Source of the DNA: Pseudomonas corrugata
GTDB lineage: Bacteria > Pseudomonadota > Gammaproteobacteria > Pseudomonadales > Pseudomonadaceae
Length of the DNA stretch: 64,000 nucleotides
Direction of reading: 5' to 3'
Assembly (NCBI RefSeq): GCF_001269905.1
Contig: NZ_LHVK01000022.1
Location: 124,001-188,000 of the forward strand
Shown here: positions 60,436-64,000 of the stretch, in pieces
Numbering within the stretch: position 1 is the stretch's first letter
Layout of the letters: the number at the start of each line of letters is the position of its first letter
Notes under the pieces: model-generated
Databases searched by the model: none
Told to the model about the DNA's origin: nothing
Seen by the model: only the letters and a program-made list of their open reading frames with translations
Translations under genes and position numbers: made by a program

Positions 60436-61389
60436 ATGAACAATCCTGTTGATCTGAACGAATTCCACTGGTTGCTGGCGATTGTCCAGAGCATTGACGT
60501 CGGCGTGGTGGTACTTGACCGCGACTATCGGGTGCAGGTCTGGAATACGTTCATGGAGAACCGTTCCGGGGTCCAGCCGAAGGACGCCCATAATCAGCAT
60601 TTCTTCAGCCTGTTTCCCGAAGTCGATCACCAATGGTTCAGTCGCAAGGTGGAAAGCGTCGCCGCCCTGGGCACACCCGCCTTCACCGTCTGGGAGCAAC
60701 GTCCCTATCTGGTGCGGTTCAAGAACTACCAGCCGATCACCGGCCACGAGGAGTTCATGTTCCAGAACACCACCCTACTGCCCCTGCGCTCCCCTGACAG
60801 CAAAATCAATCATATCTGCCTGGTGATCTATGACGTCACCGACGTCGCCACCAACCGGCATCAGCTCCAGGCCGCCAACGCACAGTTGCAGCAACTGTCC
60901 AGCACCGATCGGCTGACCGGTCTGTATAACCGCGGACATTGGGAGGAGAACCTCAAGGCCACCTATGCCCGGCATCAGCGCTATGGCAACAATTCCAGCC
61001 TGGTCATGTTCGACATTGACCACTTCAAGCGCGTCAATGACACCTACGGTCACCAGGCCGGCGACAAGGTCATCGAGCAGGTCGCCGGCCTGGTCCGCGA
61101 GCATGTACGCGACTCCGATGTTGCCGGGCGTTATGGTGGCGAAGAGTTCGGCATAGTGCTCTCAGACACCGACAAGGCCGGTGCTCGGATGTTCGCCGAG
61201 CGCCTGCGCAAGGCCGTCGAAGAAATGGATGTGCCGTACGGTGACCAGGTCATCCGTTTCACCATCAGCCTGGGGGTGGCCGACTTGAGCCCGCCATCCA
61301 ACAGCCACGCTGACCTGATCGCCTGGGCGGACGAGGCGTTGTACGCCTCCAAGAAAACCGGGCGCAATCGGGTGACGGTACACGAGTAA
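60436..61389 (+). CDS. PAS-GGDEF diguanylate cyclase
   Basis: A 317-residue protein with an N-terminal PAS domain (residues 10-135, SIDVGVVVLDRDYRVQVWN), a short coiled coil and a GGDEF domain with the active GGEEF signature at 234-238. The blocks DRLTGLYNRGHWEE and FDIDHFKRVNDTYGHQAGD are intact. No inhibitory RxxD site was searched in detail. It makes c-di-GMP. The gene is cotranscribed with the REC-CheC gene, three bases upstream, which probably sets its activity. No membrane segment, so it is cytosolic. Confidence 0.92.
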   Translation: MNNPVDLNEFHWLLAIVQSIDVGVVVLDRDYRVQVWNTFMENRSGVQPKDAHNQHFFSLFPEVDHQWFSRKVESVAALGTPAFTVWEQRPYLVRFKNYQPITGHEEFMFQNTTLLPLRSPDSKINHICLVIYDVTDVATNRHQLQAANAQLQQLSSTDRLTGLYNRGHWEENLKATYARHQRYGNNSSLVMFDIDHFKRVNDTYGHQAGDKVIEQVAGLVREHVRDSDVAGRYGGEEFGIVLSDTDKAGARMFAERLRKAVEEMDVPYGDQVIRFTISLGVADLSPPSNSHADLIAWADEALYASKKTGRNRVTVHE

Positions 61390-61393
61390 CCAA

Positions 61394-62263
61394 CTATGTA
61401 GCCTGCTGGCTCCTCAATGCACCGATGATGAAGGCGTGAAGGCTGTTCACTGCCTTCGAGCCCCGAGAGGCTCGACTCCGGAAGACCGAGACCTCCATCG
61501 GTTGTATGCCGCCCAGATCATGTTCGTTGCCGAGCACTTGCAATGAAGCCGGGACACTGCACTGGGTGATGGCGGCGATGGCAATCCCGCCTTCCACCGC
61601 CGCGACTTGGCCTGCGAGGCTGGAGCTGTTGTAGACCACCTTATACCGACGGCCTTGCAACGTTAACGAATTGACTGCGTTGCGCCGGGCCAGGCTGGCG
61701 CTTTCGTAGACCGCGATCGGTATGGGGTCGCGCCGCCAGAGCTCGAACTGAGGCGACCCCACCCACACCATGGGTTCCTTGAACAGAAAGGTGCCCCGTT
61801 GAGGAGAATCCCTGGAAACCAGCGCCAGGTCCAGGTCCCCACTCACCACCCGTGGAATCAAGGTTGTCGACTGCTCGCAATCCAGTTCTATTTCAACGCC
61901 CCCATAGCGGGGAGCGAAACGCTTGAGCACAGGCGTCAGGTACTTGGCCGCGTAATCCTCGGCAACGCCCAGCCGTATACGTCCGGTCAGCTCTTCGCCA
62001 TGGAAAGCGGCCTGCGTCTCGGCATGCAGCGCCACCATGCGCCGTGCGTAGCCCAGGAGGGTCTGGCCGTCGAGGGTCAGCTGCAGATGCCGCGGGCCGC
62101 GACTCAACAACTGCCGCCCAAGCGCCGTTTCCAGCTTCTTCATCTGCATGCTCACGGCGGACTGCGACCTATGCACCTCAAGGGCCGCACCTGACAGCGA
62201 ACCGGCGTCCACCACCGCAACAAAGCACTTGAGCCAGTCCATCTGCAAATCGCCGGAAGGCAT
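61394..62263 (-). CDS. LysR-family regulator divergent from a LysE exporter
   Basis: A 289-residue LysR regulator; the ATG with GAGGT at 62263 is preferred to the GTG six bases upstream. The helix-turn-helix (SLSGAALEVHRSQSAVSMQM) and effector domain (RIRLGVAEDYAAKYLTPVL) are typical. The LysE-type gene starts 116 bp away in the opposite direction, the classic regulator/exporter layout. It ends four bases from the convergent diguanylate cyclase gene. Confidence 0.88.
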   Translation of the reverse strand: MPSGDLQMDWLKCFVAVVDAGSLSGAALEVHRSQSAVSMQMKKLETALGRQLLSRGPRHLQLTLDGQTLLGYARRMVALHAETQAAFHGEELTGRIRLGVAEDYAAKYLTPVLKRFAPRYGGVEIELDCEQSTTLIPRVVSGDLDLALVSRDSPQRGTFLFKEPMVWVGSPQFELWRRDPIPIAVYESASLARRNAVNSLTLQGRRYKVVYNSSSLAGQVAAVEGGIAIAAITQCSVPASLQVLGNEHDLGGIQPMEVSVFRSRASRGSKAVNSLHAFIIGALRSQQAT

Positions 62264-62378
62264 GTTCACGACCTCTATTCGATAATCGAATGTCTAAGCC
62301 ATGAATTATGCGCTTCCGTTGACCGGGTTTCACCACCAGGATGTGGAGAGCCGACGCTGCCTTTCACTGGAGAACATC

Positions 62379-62987
62379 ATGCCCTTCGAGACCTGGCTGC
62401 TTTATCTGGTTACCTGCTGCGGCATTGCGGTGGTACCAGGGCCCAACGCGTTGCTGGTCCTGACCCACGGCGCGATTCATGGCAACCGCAAGACCCTATT
62501 CACCATCAGTGGCGGTGTGGCGGGATTCGTCGTGATGCTGTCGCTGTGTGCCCTCGGGCTGGGTGCATTGATCCAGGCTTCAGTGACCTGGTTCATGGTG
62601 TTGAAGATCGCCGGCGGGCTCTATCTCATCTGGCTGGGCCTGGGGTTGTGGCGGTCGGCGCCGGTTTCCCTGGACGTGGATGCCGTGACAGGATCCGGCC
62701 CCTGGTCGCTTTTCCGACAGGGCCTGTTGTCTGCGGTCTCGAATCCAAAGGCACTGTTGCTGTTCACTGCGTTTATCCCGCCCTTTCTTGATCCACACAG
62801 AAACCTGCTTGCCCAGACCGCCGTTATCGCGCTGACCTATGCCGTCGTGGAGTTCACTGTCGAGTACATCGTGGCCACGGCGGCGTATCGGGTCAGGCCA
62901 TGGCTGGCCCGGGCCGGGCGTCGGTTCAACAAGGTATGCGGCGGTTTTTTCGTGGCATTCGGCTTGGTCTTGCCGGTCCATTCTTGA
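62379..62987 (+). CDS. LysE/RhtB-family amino-acid exporter
   Basis: A 202-residue inner-membrane protein with six hydrophobic segments and the family opening VVPGPNALLVLTHGAIHG, and later LLSAVSNPKALLLFTAFIPPF. The ATG has GGAG seven bases upstream; a frame from 62301 lacks one. LysE/RhtB proteins export amino acids and analogues. The divergent LysR probably senses the substrate. Substrate unknown. Confidence 0.9.
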   Translation: MPFETWLLYLVTCCGIAVVPGPNALLVLTHGAIHGNRKTLFTISGGVAGFVVMLSLCALGLGALIQASVTWFMVLKIAGGLYLIWLGLGLWRSAPVSLDVDAVTGSGPWSLFRQGLLSAVSNPKALLLFTAFIPPFLDPHRNLLAQTAVIALTYAVVEFTVEYIVATAAYRVRPWLARAGRRFNKVCGGFFVAFGLVLPVHS

Positions 62988-63124
62988 TCCGGGGAACTAT
63001 TCAAACGTCGCAGAGGGAAGGTTCACACCGATAATGACGCCTGACGCCGTGCCCATCCAACCCTCAGGCTGGACAGGCTGCAGGACACATCAAAAAGCGC
63101 CGGCGTCATGGATTCGACTACTGC

Positions 63125-64000
63125 TCAGTAGTCCCAGAAAGCCGCCACCCAGCGAAACGCGTCCCCCTCCACCGCGACCCTTCCCACCGACGGAAACGGC
63201 AAATGCGTGGCGACCAGCAGCTCGCCGCTCGCCGCCGCTTCCTGCATGAGCCGGACCCGAACGCGAACGGCTTCCTCGGGGTCATGTTCAAAACCGTTGT
63301 GCCAGTCAGGATGGTCGAATGCGACCGGAAACAACGCGTCGCCGGCGAAGGTCAGCCGTTCACCAGCGGACATCACATGAACCACGCTGTGCCCCGGAGT
63401 GTGTCCCCCCGTCAGCCTGGCGATCACACCCGGCGCGACCTCATGCTCGTGTTCGAACGTGCGCAGTTTGCTGCCGTACACCTTCATGAACTCATCGGCA
63501 GTGGCCCGCAGGACGTCCGGCACCGGTGCCGGCATGGAAGTCAGGGTGAAATCGGGTGACGCCCAGAACGCAACCTCGGCGGCTGCAACGTGGATCCGCA
63601 CGTCCGGACGCAGCCGGTTCTTCACCTCGTCGACCAGCAGCCCGCCGATGTGGTCCATGTGCATGTGGGTGATGACCACGTCGGTCACGGCCCCCAGATC
63701 GATACCGGCGGCCGCCAGTCGCTTCGGGAACTGCCCGGCGCGCGGAAAGCCGGGGAACTGCCCACCCAGCCCGGCATCGACGAGTATGGTTTGCTCGCCG
63801 CTGCGCACCACCAGCACGTTCAGCGCCCAATCGAACGCATCCGGGCCCAGGAACATGTCCTTGAACCATGCCGCGCGAGCCGCCGGATCGGCGTTGGTGG
63901 ACATCGTAGTGGTCGGCAGCGGCAGTACGCCATCGCTCACCACCAGCACGTCGATCTCGCCGACCCGCACGGCGTAGCGCGAAGGAACAAGCTCTTCGAC
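63125..64000 (-). CDS. Metallo-beta-lactamase-fold hydrolase (5' end cut by window)
   Basis: At least 291 residues are read; the frame stays open to the right edge (VEELVPSRYA before the internal GTG at 63970), so the real start is outside the window. The zinc motif HMHMDHIGG, the second-site GHTPGHSVVHVMSAG and GDALFPVAFDHPDW, and a C-terminal ATHLPFPSVGRVA are present. These define the MBL hydrolase superfamily, near lactonase/glyoxalase II-like members. The N-terminal part could include a signal peptide that cannot be seen. Substrate unknown. Confidence 0.87.
   Translation of the reverse strand, partial: VEELVPSRYAVRVGEIDVLVVSDGVLPLPTTTMSTNADPAARAAWFKDMFLGPDAFDWALNVLVVRSGEQTILVDAGLGGQFPGFPRAGQFPKRLAAAGIDLGAVTDVVITHMHMDHIGGLLVDEVKNRLRPDVRIHVAAAEVAFWASPDFTLTSMPAPVPDVLRATADEFMKVYGSKLRTFEHEHEVAPGVIARLTGGHTPGHSVVHVMSAGERLTFAGDALFPVAFDHPDWHNGFEHDPEEAVRVRVRLMQEAAASGELLVATHLPFPSVGRVAVEGDAFRWVAAFWDY

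Overview
The window reads as the chromosome of a Pseudomonas of the fluorescens group. The evidence is roughly 60% G+C coding DNA, REP elements built on a TGTGGGAGCGAGCCTGCTCGCGATA core, a methionine gamma-lyase/MdeR pair very like that of P. putida, a P. fluorescens-type galactose dehydrogenase, several OprD porins and dense two-component/c-di-GMP signalling. No rRNA, tRNA or CRISPR array was seen.

Layout. 1-1.8 kb: the cointegrate-resolution module of a Tn4651-type Tn3-family transposon (tnpS cut by the window edge, a res-like spacer, tnpT). 1.8-6.9 kb: a BCCT betaine/choline transporter, a Cys-rich copper-binding four-helix protein, an OprD porin and three small genes. 7.2-13.7 kb: a three-gene sensory operon (periplasmic binding protein, hybrid kinase with two receivers and an HPt, and a REC-REC-GGDEF-EAL-REC protein). 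13.9-16.9 kb: methionine catabolism (mdeA/mdeR) with two tiny ORFs and a DapA-family gene. 17.07-17.35 kb: a decayed CitMHS transporter remnant. 17.7-24.4 kb: a coupled pair, an M48-type metallopeptidase and an 1818-residue kinase-like/DUF4011/SF1 helicase/Vsr-like/WGR protein. This is the best candidate for an undescribed (probably defence) system. 24.8-29.8 kb: small hypothetical genes and an AtuA/DUF1446 + CitMHS module with a divergent LysR regulator.

29.8-44.8 kb is a catabolic island for a coniferyl-alcohol-like phenylpropanoid. A XylR/DmpR-type sigma-54 activator is divergent from a five-gene operon: coniferyl-alcohol dehydrogenase, DUF1302, DUF1329, a YCF48/BNR-repeat protein and an MMPL/RND permease. 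A near-consensus -24/-12 promoter and a perfect 9-bp-arm inverted repeat lie in front of the operon. An HBM-type chemoreceptor follows. On the other side is a coniferyl-aldehyde dehydrogenase/esterase/TetR operon. 45.1-50.1 kb holds an OprD porin, two paralogous LysR regulators, a DUF1445 protein and an NTF2-like protein.

50.2-52.6 kb is a compact GNAT/fatty-acid-desaturase/PF10118-type trio of unknown product. Next come UDP-glucose dehydrogenase, an HPP membrane protein, and a valine-catabolism pair (3-hydroxyisobutyryl-CoA hydrolase and acyl-CoA dehydrogenase). The right end holds galactose dehydrogenase, a DUF2628 protein, a REC-CheC/PAS-GGDEF signalling pair, a LysR/LysE pair and a metallo-beta-lactamase-fold hydrolase cut by the right edge. 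REP elements mark several gene borders in the right half.
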